Shown: one piece after another, positions 15,476 through 24,274 of the stretch
Layout: each line of letters starts with the position of its first letter
Numbering within the stretch: the first letter of the stretch is position 1
From: Achromobacter denitrificans NBRC 15125
Lineage (GTDB): Bacteria > Pseudomonadota > Gammaproteobacteria > Burkholderiales > Burkholderiaceae_B
NCBI RefSeq assembly: GCF_001571365.1
Contig: NZ_BCTQ01000007.1
Span: 124,001 to 188,000 of the forward strand
Direction of reading: 5' to 3'
Length of the DNA stretch: 64,000 nucleotides
Program-made: the position numbers and the translations under genes
The notes under the pieces: model-generated
Databases searched by the model: none
What the model was told of the DNA's origin: nothing
The model's input: the letters and a program-made list of their open reading frames with translations, nothing else

Positions 15476-18400
15476 ATGCGTATCTCGGAAACCTGCATCA
15501 AGCGGCCGGTGTTTGCCTCGGTCCTGTCGCTGATCATCGTGCTGATCGGCCTGATTTCGTATTCGCGCCTGACGGTGCGCGAGTACCCGAAGATCGACGA
15601 GCCCATCGTCTCGGTGGACACCACCTACAAGGGCGCCTCGCCCGAGGTGATCGAATCCCAGGTCACCAAGCCGCTGGAGGACCAGCTCGCCGGCATCGAG
15701 GGCGTGGACGTGATGACCTCGCGCAGCCGCTCCGAACGCAGCCTCATCAACATCAAGTTCAACCTGTCGCGCGACCCGGACGCGGCCGCGGCCGAAGTCC
15801 GCGACAAGGTGTCGCGCGCCCGGCGCTTCCTGCCCGACGAGATCGACGAGCCCATCATCGGCAAGGTCGAGGCGGATTCCCAGCCCATCATCTATATCGC
15901 GGTGGAGTCCGGCTCGTATTCCGCCATCCAGACGTCCGACTACATCAACCGCTACATCAAAACCCGCCTGTCGGTGCTCCCGGGGGCGGCGGAGGTGCGC
16001 GTCTTCGGCGAGCGCCTTCCGTCCATGCGTATCTACGTGGACCGCGACAAGCTCGCCGCCTACGGCCTGACCGTGCAGGAAGTCGAGTCCGCGCTGCGCA
16101 GCCAGAACGTGGAAATCCCGGCCGGGCGCATCGAGTCCCGCGCGCGCGAGTTCTCGGTCGTGTCCTCGACCGACCTGCAGACGCCGGCGCAGTTCGAGGA
16201 CGTGATCGTCGCCAACGTGAAGGGCTATCCCGTCCGCCTGCGCGACGTGTCCAAGGTGGAGATCGGCGCGGCCAACGACCGCGTGCTGTCGCGCTTCAAC
16301 GGCAAGCCCGCGATCAACATCGGCGTGACGCGGCAGTCCACCGCCAACCCGCTGGAACTGTCCAAGGCGGCCCGCGAAGAAGTGGCCCGCCTGAACGAGA
16401 ACCTGCCGGCCGGCATGAAGCTGAACATCGCGTACGACTCGTCGGTGTTCATCGAGCGTTCCATCGATTCCGTGTTCCACACCATCGGCGAGGCCATCGT
16501 CCTGGTGGTGCTGGTCATCTTCTTCTTCCTGCGCAACCTGCGCGCCAGCATCATCCCCATCGTCACCATCCCGGTGTCGCTGGTGGGGGCCTGCGCGCTG
16601 ATGTACCTGTTCGGCTTTTCGATCAACACCCTGACCCTGCTGGCCATGGTGCTGGCCATCGGCCTGGTGGTGGACGACGCCATCGTGGTGCTGGAGAACA
16701 TCTTCCGGCACATCGAGGACGGCATGCCGCGCAAGGAAGCCGCCCTGCGCGGCTCGCGCGAGATCGGCTTCGCCGTGGTCGCGATGACGATGACGCTGGT
16801 CACCGTGTACGCGCCACTGGCTTTCGCCACGGGCCGCACCGGGCGGCTGTTCATCGAATTCGCCCTGGCGCTGGCCGGCGCGGTGCTGGTGTCGGGCTTC
16901 GTGGCGCTGACGCTCACCCCCATGATGTGTTCGGTGCTGCTGCGCCATCAGAGCAGCCATAGCCGCTGGTACAACCTGATCGAGGGCTGGCTGAACGCCA
17001 TGAGCAACGGCTACCGGCGCGTGCTGTCGGCCTCCTTGCGCCACCGCTGGGTGGTGGTGGCGATCGGCCTGGCGGTCGCGGCCGGCAGCGGCGTGCTGTT
17101 CAAGGTGGTCAAGAGCGAACTGGCGCCCATCGAGGACCGCGGCGTGGTCTTCGGCATCGTCAGCTCGCCGGAAGGCGCCACGCTGAACTACACGCTCGAA
17201 AGCATGCTGGGCATCGAAAAGTTCTACTCGGAGATTCCGGAGGCCAGCGGCAGCCAGGTGACCGTGGGCTTTCCCACCGTGACCGACGGCACCGCCATCC
17301 TGCGCCTGAAGCCCTGGGAGGAGCGCAGCCGCAAGCAACAGGCCATCACGCAGCAGCTGCAGCCGCAATTCGCCTCGCTGCCGGGCGTGCGCGCCTTCCC
17401 CACCAATCCGCCGTCGCTGGGCCAGTCCGCGCGTTCCAAGCCGGTGGAATTCATCATCATGAGCCAGGCCTCCTACGCGGAACTGGCGCGGCTGACCGAC
17501 GTGTTCCTGACCGAGCTGCGCAAGTATCCCGGCCTGATCAACCTGGACACCGACCTGCGCCTGAACACGCCCGAGCTGCGCGTGCGCGTGGACCGCGACA
17601 AGATGGCCGACGTGGGCGCCAACGTGGACACGGTGGGGCGCACGCTGGAGTCGATGCTGGGCGGCCGCCAGGTCACCCGCTACAAGGACGAGGGCGAACA
17701 GTACGACGTCATCGTCCAGGTGACGCCGCGCGACCGCGCCAACCCCACCGATATCTCCGGCATCTACGTTCGGGCGCGCGACGGCAGCATGGTGCAGCTG
17801 GACAACCTGCTGGGCGTGCACGAAGGCGTGTCGCCGCAGTCGCTGAACCACTTCAACCGCCTGCGCGCGGTGAAGATCGACGGCGCGGTGGCGCCGGGCT
17901 ACGCCCTGGGCGAGGTGCTGGCGCACATGCACCAGGTGGCGCGCGACGTGCTGCCCAACACCATCGTGACCGACCTGGACGGCCAGTCGCGCGAGTTCCG
18001 CGACTCCTCGGGCAGCATCTACCTGGTCTTCGCCATGGCGCTGGCCTTCATCTACCTGGTGCTGGCGGCGCAATTCGAAAGCTGGCGCAATCCGTTCATC
18101 ATCATGCTGTCGGTGCCGCTGTCCATGACCGGCGCGCTGCTGGCGCTGTGGCTCACTGGCGGCACGCTGTCGATCTACAGCCAGATCGGCCTGATCACGC
18201 TGGTGGGCCTGATCACCAAGCACGGCATCCTGATCGTGGAGTTCACGAACCAGCTGCGCGACGAAGGCAAGGAACTGTTCGAGGCCGTGACCGAGGCCAG
18301 CGTGCTGCGCCTGCGGCCCATTTTGATGACCACCGGTGCCATGGTGCTGGGCACCGTGCCGCTGGCGCTGTCCTCGGGCGCGGGAGCGGAATCGCGCCAG

Positions 18401-18592
18401 CAGATCGGCTGGGTCCTGGTCGGCGGGCTGATGCTGGGTACACTACTGACCTTGTTCGTCGTGCCGGTGGCCTACACGCTGATTGCCACCGCACGCAAGA
18501 AACCCGGCCAGGCCGGCAGCGAAGCGCATCATCCGGACCCCGCTCCGGCTCCCCGCACGCCGCCCGCCTCGCCCGCCCAAGCGTCGGAATAG
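15476..18592 (+). CDS. RND multidrug efflux transporter (HAE1 family)
   Basis: Inner-membrane proton-driven pump of 1038 residues, typical AcrB/MexB length. It starts MRISETCIKRPVFASVLSL. The twelve-helix duplicated architecture with two large periplasmic loops is clear, and helix 4 carries the proton-relay aspartates in VLAIGLVVDDAIVVLEN. Its N-terminal form (EYPKIDEP) is closest to the subfamily often paired with a single adaptor and no channel gene. Substrates cannot be read from sequence. Its stop lies 2 bases before dnaQ, so read-through into dnaQ is likely. Confidence 0.94.
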   Translation: MRISETCIKRPVFASVLSLIIVLIGLISYSRLTVREYPKIDEPIVSVDTTYKGASPEVIESQVTKPLEDQLAGIEGVDVMTSRSRSERSLINIKFNLSRDPDAAAAEVRDKVSRARRFLPDEIDEPIIGKVEADSQPIIYIAVESGSYSAIQTSDYINRYIKTRLSVLPGAAEVRVFGERLPSMRIYVDRDKLAAYGLTVQEVESALRSQNVEIPAGRIESRAREFSVVSSTDLQTPAQFEDVIVANVKGYPVRLRDVSKVEIGAANDRVLSRFNGKPAINIGVTRQSTANPLELSKAAREEVARLNENLPAGMKLNIAYDSSVFIERSIDSVFHTIGEAIVLVVLVIFFFLRNLRASIIPIVTIPVSLVGACALMYLFGFSINTLTLLAMVLAIGLVVDDAIVVLENIFRHIEDGMPRKEAALRGSREIGFAVVAMTMTLVTVYAPLAFATGRTGRLFIEFALALAGAVLVSGFVALTLTPMMCSVLLRHQSSHSRWYNLIEGWLNAMSNGYRRVLSASLRHRWVVVAIGLAVAAGSGVLFKVVKSELAPIEDRGVVFGIVSSPEGATLNYTLESMLGIEKFYSEIPEASGSQVTVGFPTVTDGTAILRLKPWEERSRKQQAITQQLQPQFASLPGVRAFPTNPPSLGQSARSKPVEFIIMSQASYAELARLTDVFLTELRKYPGLINLDTDLRLNTPELRVRVDRDKMADVGANVDTVGRTLESMLGGRQVTRYKDEGEQYDVIVQVTPRDRANPTDISGIYVRARDGSMVQLDNLLGVHEGVSPQSLNHFNRLRAVKIDGAVAPGYALGEVLAHMHQVARDVLPNTIVTDLDGQSREFRDSSGSIYLVFAMALAFIYLVLAAQFESWRNPFIIMLSVPLSMTGALLALWLTGGTLSIYSQIGLITLVGLITKHGILIVEFTNQLRDEGKELFEAVTEASVLRLRPILMTTGAMVLGTVPLALSSGAGAESRQQIGWVLVGGLMLGTLLTLFVVPVAYTLIATARKKPGQAGSEAHHPDPAPAPRTPPASPAQASE

Positions 18593-18594
18593 TT

Positions 18595-19317
18595 ATGCGC
18601 CAGATCATCTTTGACACCGAAACCACGGGACTGGATCCCGCCCAGGGCCACCGCATCGTCGAGATCGGCTGCGTGGAGCTCGTCAACCGGATGGCCACGG
18701 GCAACAACCTGCACATCTACCTGAACCCGGACCGCGACAGCGACCCCGAGGCGCTGGCGGTGCATGGCCTGACCACGGAATTCCTGTCCGACAAGCCGCG
18801 CTTCGCCGAGGTCGTGGACGAATTCGTGCAGTTCATCCAGGGCGCCGAGCTCATCGCGCACAACGCGGCGTTCGACGTAAAGTTCTTCAATGCCGAACTC
18901 GCCAAGACCGGCCGCGGGCCGATGACCGAGTTTTGCGAAACGATCACCGATTCGCTGCTGCACGCGCGCTCGATGTTCCCCGGCAAGCGCAACTCGCTGG
19001 ACGCGCTGTGCGACCGCTTCGGCATTTCCAACGCCCACCGGACGCTGCACGGCGCCTTGCTGGACTCGCAGCTGCTGGCGGAAGTCTGGCTGGCCATGAC
19101 CCGCGGCCAGGACGCGCTGCTGATCGATGTGGACGACGGCGACAGCGCCGGCGGCAGCGGCGTGGTGCTGGCCAGGTTCGATGCCTCGGGCCTGCCCGTG
19201 CTGAAGGCCAGCGACGAAGACCTCGCCGAGCACGAAGCCTACCTGGCGGCCCTGGACAAGTCCGTGGGCGGGGAGTGCATCTGGCGAAAAATCGACGCGC
19301 CGGTCGCGGCCGCATGA
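18595..19317 (+). CDS. dnaQ: DNA polymerase III epsilon subunit (3'-5' proofreading exonuclease)
   Basis: A 240-residue DEDDh exonuclease. ExoI is IIFDTETTGLDP (Asp7, Glu9), ExoII is LIAHNAAFDVKFF, and ExoIII holds the catalytic His and Asp in HRTLHGALLDSQ. The C-terminal segment of about 60 residues would bind the polymerase alpha subunit. Only 2 bases separate it from the RND gene. As in E. coli it lies between rnhA and a tRNA gene, apart from the inserted efflux genes. Confidence 0.95.
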   Translation: MRQIIFDTETTGLDPAQGHRIVEIGCVELVNRMATGNNLHIYLNPDRDSDPEALAVHGLTTEFLSDKPRFAEVVDEFVQFIQGAELIAHNAAFDVKFFNAELAKTGRGPMTEFCETITDSLLHARSMFPGKRNSLDALCDRFGISNAHRTLHGALLDSQLLAEVWLAMTRGQDALLIDVDDGDSAGGSGVVLARFDASGLPVLKASDEDLAEHEAYLAALDKSVGGECIWRKIDAPVAAA

Positions 19318-19334
19318 ACTTTTTTCGAGGCGAC

Positions 19335-19364
19335 TTGCACATCTTTAAAAAAACGTGCTAATAT
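19335..19364 (+). promoter_or_regulatory. tRNA-Val promoter
   Basis: TTGCAC at 19335-19340 and TAATAT at 19359-19364 are separated by 18 bases in an A-rich stretch directly upstream of the tRNA. The predicted start is near 19371. Confidence 0.65.
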
Positions 19365-19377
19365 TTCGCCTCTTTCG

Positions 19378-19452
19378 GGGTGGTTAGCTCAGTGGTAGAG
19401 CACTGCCTTCACACGGCAGGGGTCACTGGTTCGAACCCAGTACTACCCACCA
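19378..19452 (+). tRNA. tRNA-Val(CAC)
   Basis: A 75-base cloverleaf. The acceptor arms GGGTGGT and ACTACCC pair with one G-T wobble, the D-arm is GCTCAGTGGTAGAGC, and the anticodon stem CTGCC/GGCAG encloses loop TTCACAC with anticodon CAC. The T-loop TTCGAAC is canonical and CCA is encoded. It decodes GUG. It follows dnaQ, where E. coli has a tRNA-Asp gene. Confidence 0.96.
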
Positions 19453-19523
19453 AAGACCCTTGAGAGACAAACGCCAGCCACAAGCTCGCGGTTGTCGGCG
19501 CCCAAGGTAAAACGGCGCAATGC

Positions 19524-19553
19524 AAAAAGCCAGCCCTCGCGGTTGGCTTTTTT
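19524..19553 (+). terminator. Rho-independent terminator downstream of tRNA-Val
   Basis: AAAAAGCCAGCC pairs with GGTTGGCTTTTT around a 5-base loop, ending in six T. It lies about 70 bases after the tRNA 3' end and probably ends its precursor transcript. Confidence 0.75.
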
Positions 19554-19833
19554 GTTTTGGCGCTTCGCATCGTAAAAGAAGGCGGCGCGCCTGTGGCGGC
19601 GGTCTGTCCGTTGGCCTGCCCGTTGCTGAGCCTGTCGCGTGGCCGCCACCGCCGCAGCGCCTCGGCGCGCGCCCATGGCCCGATCCATTGCGCGGGCGCG
19701 GCCCATTCATTACTCTTCTCTTGATATGTCGCAAGCGGGCCTTCATCGATTGAGCCGCATCGACTGCGGGCCTGTCTATCATTGATAACAAAGGCTCGGC
19801 CCAAAGTCGGGCCTAGGCATACAGGAGAAGGCG
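19554..19833. other. Gene-free stretch
   Basis: With the tRNA trailer before it, about 380 bases here lack a protein gene. No convincing coding frame, repeat or RNA was found. The only structure is a short hairpin, GGCCC/GGGCC, at about 19798-19813, just before the small membrane protein gene, and a good ribosome site AGGAGAAG. Confidence 0.55.
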
Positions 19834-20001
19834 ATGCCCCCGAATACCAACACCATGCTGATCATCATAGTCACGGGCGTTGCGCTCATGCTGGTCGGCT
19901 TCGGGCTGCGCGATCGCAATATCGGCATGGGCCTGATGGGGCTGGGCCTGATCACCGCCATCGGCACGATCATCTACAAGGCCTACATCACCTTCTATTG
20001 A
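19834..20001 (+). CDS. Small two-helix membrane protein
   Basis: A 55-residue frame, MPPNTNTMLIIIVTGVALM to ITFY, with two hydrophobic segments at about 7-23 and 30-50 and the charged loop LRDRN between them. It has a strong ribosome binding site (AGGAGAAG) eight bases before the ATG. Amino-acid composition is clearly membrane-like rather than random. The function was not recognised; it may be a stress- or complex-associated small protein. It converges on the YaiI gene. Confidence 0.65.
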   Translation: MPPNTNTMLIIIVTGVALMLVGFGLRDRNIGMGLMGLGLITAIGTIIYKAYITFY

Positions 20002-20020
20002 CGGCCGGCGGGTCCGGACC

Positions 20021-20476
20021 TCAGCCCTGGCGCGCGACGCGCGCCAACAGGGTGTCGAGCTGGTTGGCGAATGCCTTCCGGTCGGCGTGGCTGAACGACG
20101 AAGGGCCGCCGGTGTCGATCCCGCTTGCGCGCAGTTCTTCCATCATGTCCCGCATGGCCAGCCGTTCGCGGATGGTTTCCGGCGAATAGCGTTCGCCGCG
20201 CGGGTTCAGCGCCATCGCGCCTTTTTCCAGCACTTGCGCGGCCAGAGGAATGTCACCGGTGATCACCAGGTCGCCGGGTTCCGCCCGTTCCGCGATATGG
20301 GCGTCGGCCACGTCGAAGCCGCGCGGCACCTGCACCGCGCGGATCAACGGCGAGGGCGGGGTATGCAGCGGCTGGTTGGCCACCAGGGTCAGCGGCGTCT
20401 TCCAGCGCTGCGCGGCGCGGAACAGGATGTCCTTGATGACCGCGGGGCAGGCGTCGGCGTCGACCCAGATATGCAT
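20021..20476 (-). CDS. YaiI/YqxD family protein (UPF0178, DUF188)
   Basis: A 151-residue protein with the family signatures WVDADACP at the N-terminus, [11 protein letters not shown] near the middle and [12 protein letters not shown]. The fold is PIN-like, which suggests nucleic acid binding or cleavage, but function is not established. It follows the RHH-like gene by 4 bases on the same strand and is probably cotranscribed with it. Confidence 0.88.
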   Translation of the reverse strand: MHIWVDADACPAVIKDILFRAAQRWKTPLTLVANQPLHTPPSPLIRAVQVPRGFDVADAHIAERAEPGDLVITGDIPLAAQVLEKGAMALNPRGERYSPETIRERLAMRDMMEELRASGIDTGGPSSFSHADRKAFANQLDTLLARVARQG

Positions 20477-20480
20477 CGCG

Positions 20481-20747
20481 CTATTCGCCCAGCGCCTTGC
20501 GCAGCGCTTCGGCGACGATGTCGTTGGTGGAGACGCCGCGCTCGGCCGCCGCGGCGCGCAGCCGATCGGCGTCCGCCTGGGACAGCTTCAGGGGGAAGGG
20601 CACCAGGCCGGCGGCCTGGTCCAGCTTGCGCTGCTCGCGGCGGTCCGGCGCATTCGAGGCCGTGCCGTAGCGGTCCGGCGTGCCGGACTGCTTGAGCTGG
20701 CCGGCCAGCTTCAGGGCCTGGTTTTTCTGCAAATCGAATTTGTTCAT
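20481..20747 (-). CDS. Small RHH-like hypothetical protein
   Basis: An 88-residue charged protein. The C-terminal 40 residues ([18 protein letters not shown] and [15 protein letters not shown]) look like the strand-helix-helix of ribbon-helix-helix DNA-binding proteins; the N-terminal half is lysine/glutamine-rich. It may be a regulator or an antitoxin-like protein, but no toxin gene is beside it. The DNA target is unknown. Confidence 0.65.
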   Translation of the reverse strand: MNKFDLQKNQALKLAGQLKQSGTPDRYGTASNAPDRREQRKLDQAAGLVPFPLKLSQADADRLRAAAAERGVSTNDIVAEALRKALGE

Positions 20748-20788
20748 GGGTATTCCTGATGAGGAGCGCCATCATAAGCGCAACCGCC

Positions 20789-22285
20789 TCATCGCGGTTT
20801 GCCGTGTTCCAGCGCCGCCAGGCCTTCCTGGGCGCCGTCATGCAGCGGCACCGTCACGCCGCGCCGGGCATTCGCAATGGAAACCTGGGCGCCCTGGGTC
20901 GATCCGGCGGCCAGCAGGTCCTGGCCGGTCAGGTAGACGGCGCGCACGATCACGAGGGCTTCGTCCCGGGTCAGGTCGGCCGTGGTGAGCAGCAGCGCCG
21001 CCATGCCCACGGTGGGTATCGGTTCCGTCTGGTTGGGGTAGGTGCCGGCGGCGATGTCGAGCGGCATCAGGGAGCTGTCCGAGGCCGTCAGCGCCTTGAT
21101 GGCGGCGGGGTCCAGGGGCAGCAGTTTCAGGCGGGCCTGCGTCAGCGCGTCTCGCAGGGGCGTGGCTGGCACGCCGATCACCTGGGCGGCCGCGTCGACC
21201 GCGCCGGAATTCAAGGCGGGCAGGGAGGCCGCGAAGGGCGTGTTGGCCACGGCGTAGTCGCGGCCGGACTGCAGGCCGTGCGCCGCCAGCACCGCTTCCA
21301 GCGTGGCGCGCACCGCCGAGCCCTCGGGGCCCAGCGCGATGGTCTTGCCTTTCAGGTCGCGCACGCCGCGGATGGAGGCGTCGTCGCGCACCACGATGTG
21401 GACCAGCTCGGGATAGAGGCTGCCCAGCGCGCGCAGGCCGGTGAACGGCCCTTGCGCCGCGAACGGGCCCTTGCCGTCGTAGGCCAGACGCGCCGTGTCG
21501 GCCTGCGCCAGCCCGACCACCGCGTCACCGCTGCGCAGGAGCGCGATGTTCTCTGCGCCGCCGCCGGTGATGAGCGGCGACACGCGGATCTGCTGGGTGC
21601 GGGCCACGTCGGTCAGGGCGCGGGCGAACGCCAGGTATTCGCCGCGGTCCGGGCCGCCCGCCAGCGGATAGCCCTGCTGCAGGCGCGATAGCCGGCCGTT
21701 GATGCGGGCCACCGAGCGCTCCAGCTCCTGCTGCACCACGTGCTGCGCGGTGCTCGACGCGCTGTAGGCCACCGAATGGGTGATCTGGTCCAGGGTGTCC
21801 AGCAGTTGGCGCGTCACGGGCGGCGGCGCGCCGGTATCCAGGCTGGGCGCTTCGGCCGCCTTGAACCCGGCGGGCGTCACCAGCGTCCAGGTCTTGCCGT
21901 CGTGTCGGTAGATGGCGCTGGCATGCGCCACGATGCGGTCGCCGGCCTGGTTGCCGCCGGATTTCACGCCGCTGATGCTGCGCGGGCCCGCGCCCAGCAG
22001 CGTGACCAGCGAGGCCGCGCCGGGCTGGTCCCAGGCGCCGAGCGAGATGTCGCGGCCCAGGTCCAGGGCGACGTCGTAATAGACCACGCGGCGGCTTTCG
22101 CCCGCCGGCGCGGTATTGTCCGTGGCGGATCCCATGCGCTTGAGTTCGGCGATCCGGAACAGGCCGTCGCCGTAGGCGGTGGCCAGGCTGCGCTCGACGT
22201 CGGCGCGCAGCACGTCCGTGTCGGGCGCGCGGCCGCAGGCCGTCAGGGCCAGGCAGAGAAGCAGGAGAACGAGGCGTTTGAACAT
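20789..22285 (-). CDS. TAXI-type solute-binding lipoprotein with extra N-terminal domain
   Basis: A 498-residue lipoprotein: signal MFKRLVLLLLCLALTACG with lipid cysteine 17. Residues about 20-145 form a region not usual in the family, residues 150-215 look helical, and from about 225 a TAXI (TRAP-associated extracytoplasmic immunogenic) domain follows (ITGGGAENIALLRSGDAVVG, DLKGKTIALGPEGSAVRAT). TAXI proteins normally deliver ligand to fused TRAP membrane subunits. Here the only partner is gltS, whose stop lies 2 bases before this ATG. The ligand could be glutamate or a related acid, which is inference. A longer frame reading through gltS in another frame is a shadow. Confidence 0.82.
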   Translation of the reverse strand: MFKRLVLLLLCLALTACGRAPDTDVLRADVERSLATAYGDGLFRIAELKRMGSATDNTAPAGESRRVVYYDVALDLGRDISLGAWDQPGAASLVTLLGAGPRSISGVKSGGNQAGDRIVAHASAIYRHDGKTWTLVTPAGFKAAEAPSLDTGAPPPVTRQLLDTLDQITHSVAYSASSTAQHVVQQELERSVARINGRLSRLQQGYPLAGGPDRGEYLAFARALTDVARTQQIRVSPLITGGGAENIALLRSGDAVVGLAQADTARLAYDGKGPFAAQGPFTGLRALGSLYPELVHIVVRDDASIRGVRDLKGKTIALGPEGSAVRATLEAVLAAHGLQSGRDYAVANTPFAASLPALNSGAVDAAAQVIGVPATPLRDALTQARLKLLPLDPAAIKALTASDSSLMPLDIAAGTYPNQTEPIPTVGMAALLLTTADLTRDEALVIVRAVYLTGQDLLAAGSTQGAQVSIANARRGVTVPLHDGAQEGLAALEHGKPR

Positions 22286-22287
22286 GC

Positions 22288-23496
22288 TTACATCCCTCCC
22301 ACGAACGGCAAGGAGATCAGCGAGGTCAGCACGATCACGTTGAGGATGTCGACCAGGAACGCGCCGGTGACCGGCACCACGATGAAGGCCTCGGGCGCCG
22401 GGCCGTGGCGGCGCGTGAGCGCCTGCATGTTGGCGATGGCGGTGGCGGTGGCGCCCAGCGAGAAGCCGCAGAAGGCCGCCGACATGATGGCCGCTTCGTA
22501 ATCGCTCTTGAGCAGGCGGAACACCACCCAGGCCGCGTACACCGCGCAGACCGCGGTCTGCACCGCCAGCATGAGCGCCAGCGGGCCGGCCAGGCGCGCC
22601 ACGCTGGACAGGTCCAGCGTCATCATCGTCATGCCCAGGAAGAGCGAGAGGGCGATCGTGCCGATGATGTCGGTGACGCGGTCGTCCAGCTTCAAGCCCA
22701 GGTGCTCGCCGCCATTGCGGATGAGCACGCCCGTGGCCAGGCACCAGAGGAAATTGGGCAGGCTCACCGGGGCGTCCTCGACCAGCGCCGCGAGGTAGCC
22801 GCCGACGACCAGGGCGACGAAGGCCGCCGTCAGCGACACGATGAAGGTGCCGGCGGTGGCGGGGCCGGTGTTTTCGGTCAGGTCGGGCGCGTCATGCGTG
22901 GCGCCGGGGGCGGGGTCCAGGCTGCCAGACAGCTTGTGCCGCCGCATGAGCCATTCCGCCACCGGGCCGCCCACCACGCCGCCCAGCACCAGGCCCAGGG
23001 TGGCGGAAGTCATTGCCAGCGCCATCACGTCCTGGATGTTGTTGAAATCGGCGAAGCGCGTGGCGTAGGCGGCGCCCGTGCCATGCCCGCCCACCAGGGT
23101 GATGGTGCCGCCCAGCAAGCCCATCAGCGGATGCATGTCCAGCAGCCAGGCCATGCCCAGCCCCACGGCGTTCTGCAGGACCAGGAAGGGAATCAGGGCC
23201 AGCAGGAAGGCGATCAGCCTGGGGCCGCCCTTGGCCAGCAGCTTGAGGTTGGCGGTCAGGCCGATGCAGCCGAAGAAGAGCAGCAGCAGGGTCGGCTTGA
23301 TGCTGGTTTCGAGCGAGACGGAAATCCCGCCCCAGGTCGACAGCAGGTAGGCGATCAGGGCGAACAGCAGGCCCCCCACGATGGGGTCGGGAATGCTGTA
23401 GCGTGCCAGCAGGCCGATCCGGGTGGTCAGCACCCGTCCGACGACGAGCACCAGGCAGCAGGCCAGGAACGATTGAACGGGCGAAAGCGAGATCAT
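22288..23496 (-). CDS. gltS: Sodium/glutamate symporter GltS
   Basis: A 402-residue inner-membrane carrier with about ten helices arranged as two inverted halves. Family hallmarks are YSIPDPIVGGLLFALIAYL, the GGHGTGAAYA re-entrant loop and its C-terminal counterpart GFSLGATATAIANMQALT. The start is the ATG read from 23496 (MISLSPVQSF). It is first in a two-gene operon with the TAXI lipoprotein. GltS normally works without a binding protein, so the pairing is odd. Confidence 0.93.
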   Translation of the reverse strand: MISLSPVQSFLACCLVLVVGRVLTTRIGLLARYSIPDPIVGGLLFALIAYLLSTWGGISVSLETSIKPTLLLLFFGCIGLTANLKLLAKGGPRLIAFLLALIPFLVLQNAVGLGMAWLLDMHPLMGLLGGTITLVGGHGTGAAYATRFADFNNIQDVMALAMTSATLGLVLGGVVGGPVAEWLMRRHKLSGSLDPAPGATHDAPDLTENTGPATAGTFIVSLTAAFVALVVGGYLAALVEDAPVSLPNFLWCLATGVLIRNGGEHLGLKLDDRVTDIIGTIALSLFLGMTMMTLDLSSVARLAGPLALMLAVQTAVCAVYAAWVVFRLLKSDYEAAIMSAAFCGFSLGATATAIANMQALTRRHGPAPEAFIVVPVTGAFLVDILNVIVLTSLISLPFVGGM

Positions 23497-23676
23497 AGAT
23501 GCCTTGGCGCCCTGGGAGGGCACAGTTAGATTTCCGGCTACGGGAACCCAGCCGCTTCACACGCATGGGCTTATGTTACGTCTGCCGTCGCGGCGTTGTA
23601 CATGGGCCGAAGGGCGGGCAGGCGGGGGGCGGCGCTTGCCGTCGGCGCCGCGGCGGGCAGCGCGGGTCGGGGCCGG

Positions 23677-24204
23677 CTAGAGCGGCAGGGCGCGCGACAT
23701 ATAAAGGGCCTGCGGCCCATAGCCGGCGAGCTTTTCGGCCAGGCCGGCGGAGGCGGGGTCCATGGGCGAGTAGCCATGGCGCCGCCAGTAGCCGGTCGCG
23801 GACCCCAGCGATACCAGGCTGGCGCGGCCCAGGCCGTTGTCCAGGGCGCAGGCGGAGGCGGCGCGGACCAGCGCCTGGCCGACTCCCAGCCCCTGGGCGG
23901 CGGGCACCACGGCGCAATCGTGCAGGAACCAGTGGTCGGCGCCCGCCGGCAGCGATTGCAGCGCAACATCCAGGGCGGGAGGCAGCCCAGCGTCCCAGGG
24001 GTAGGACACGAGGTATCCCAGCAGGCTTGCGCCGCCGGCCGACGGGGCGGCCGCCTGGGCGACCCAGCAGTGCGCGGGGGCGAGCGCGAGGCGGTTCAGG
24101 AAGAAATCGGCGCTTTCCAGCAGGAACTCGGGGTAGGCCAGGGCCTGGGCGGCCAGGATGCCGTCCACGTCGCTGGCAAGCATGGTCCGGACTCGGTATT
24201 GCAT
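23677..24204 (-). CDS. GNAT-family N-acetyltransferase
   Basis: A 175-residue GNAT fold. The acetyl-CoA pyrophosphate loop is AAQGLGVGQALVRAA at about 112-126, preceded by LHDCAVVPA, and the C-terminal GYWRRHGY strand is typical. The substrate is not evident. It stands alone between the gltS operon and the lgm locus; 23497-23676 holds only gltS upstream sequence. Confidence 0.85.
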   Translation of the reverse strand: MQYRVRTMLASDVDGILAAQALAYPEFLLESADFFLNRLALAPAHCWVAQAAAPSAGGASLLGYLVSYPWDAGLPPALDVALQSLPAGADHWFLHDCAVVPAAQGLGVGQALVRAASACALDNGLGRASLVSLGSATGYWRRHGYSPMDPASAGLAEKLAGYGPQALYMSRALPL

Positions 24205-24274
24205 GGCGATCGGGAATACAGGGAATCGGGGGCATTTTAGCCACGCCGGCCCGTCCCCGCTTTGCCGGCGGGTA

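Noticed and set aside
14276-18223. 1315-residue minus-strand open frame opposite the RND genes
   Set aside because: Composition is His/Gln/Arg-rich antisense shadow; the plus strand carries clear adaptor and pump genes.
19409-19804. Minus-strand frame ending in GSTGFEPVTPAV
   Set aside because: This ending is the well-known false translation of the antisense strand of a tRNA; it overlaps tRNA-Val and has no other support.
20789-22744. 651-residue reading of the TAXI gene with an N-terminal extension
   Set aside because: The extension lies in another frame of gltS and lacks a signal; the ATG read from 22285 gives a clean lipoprotein signal.
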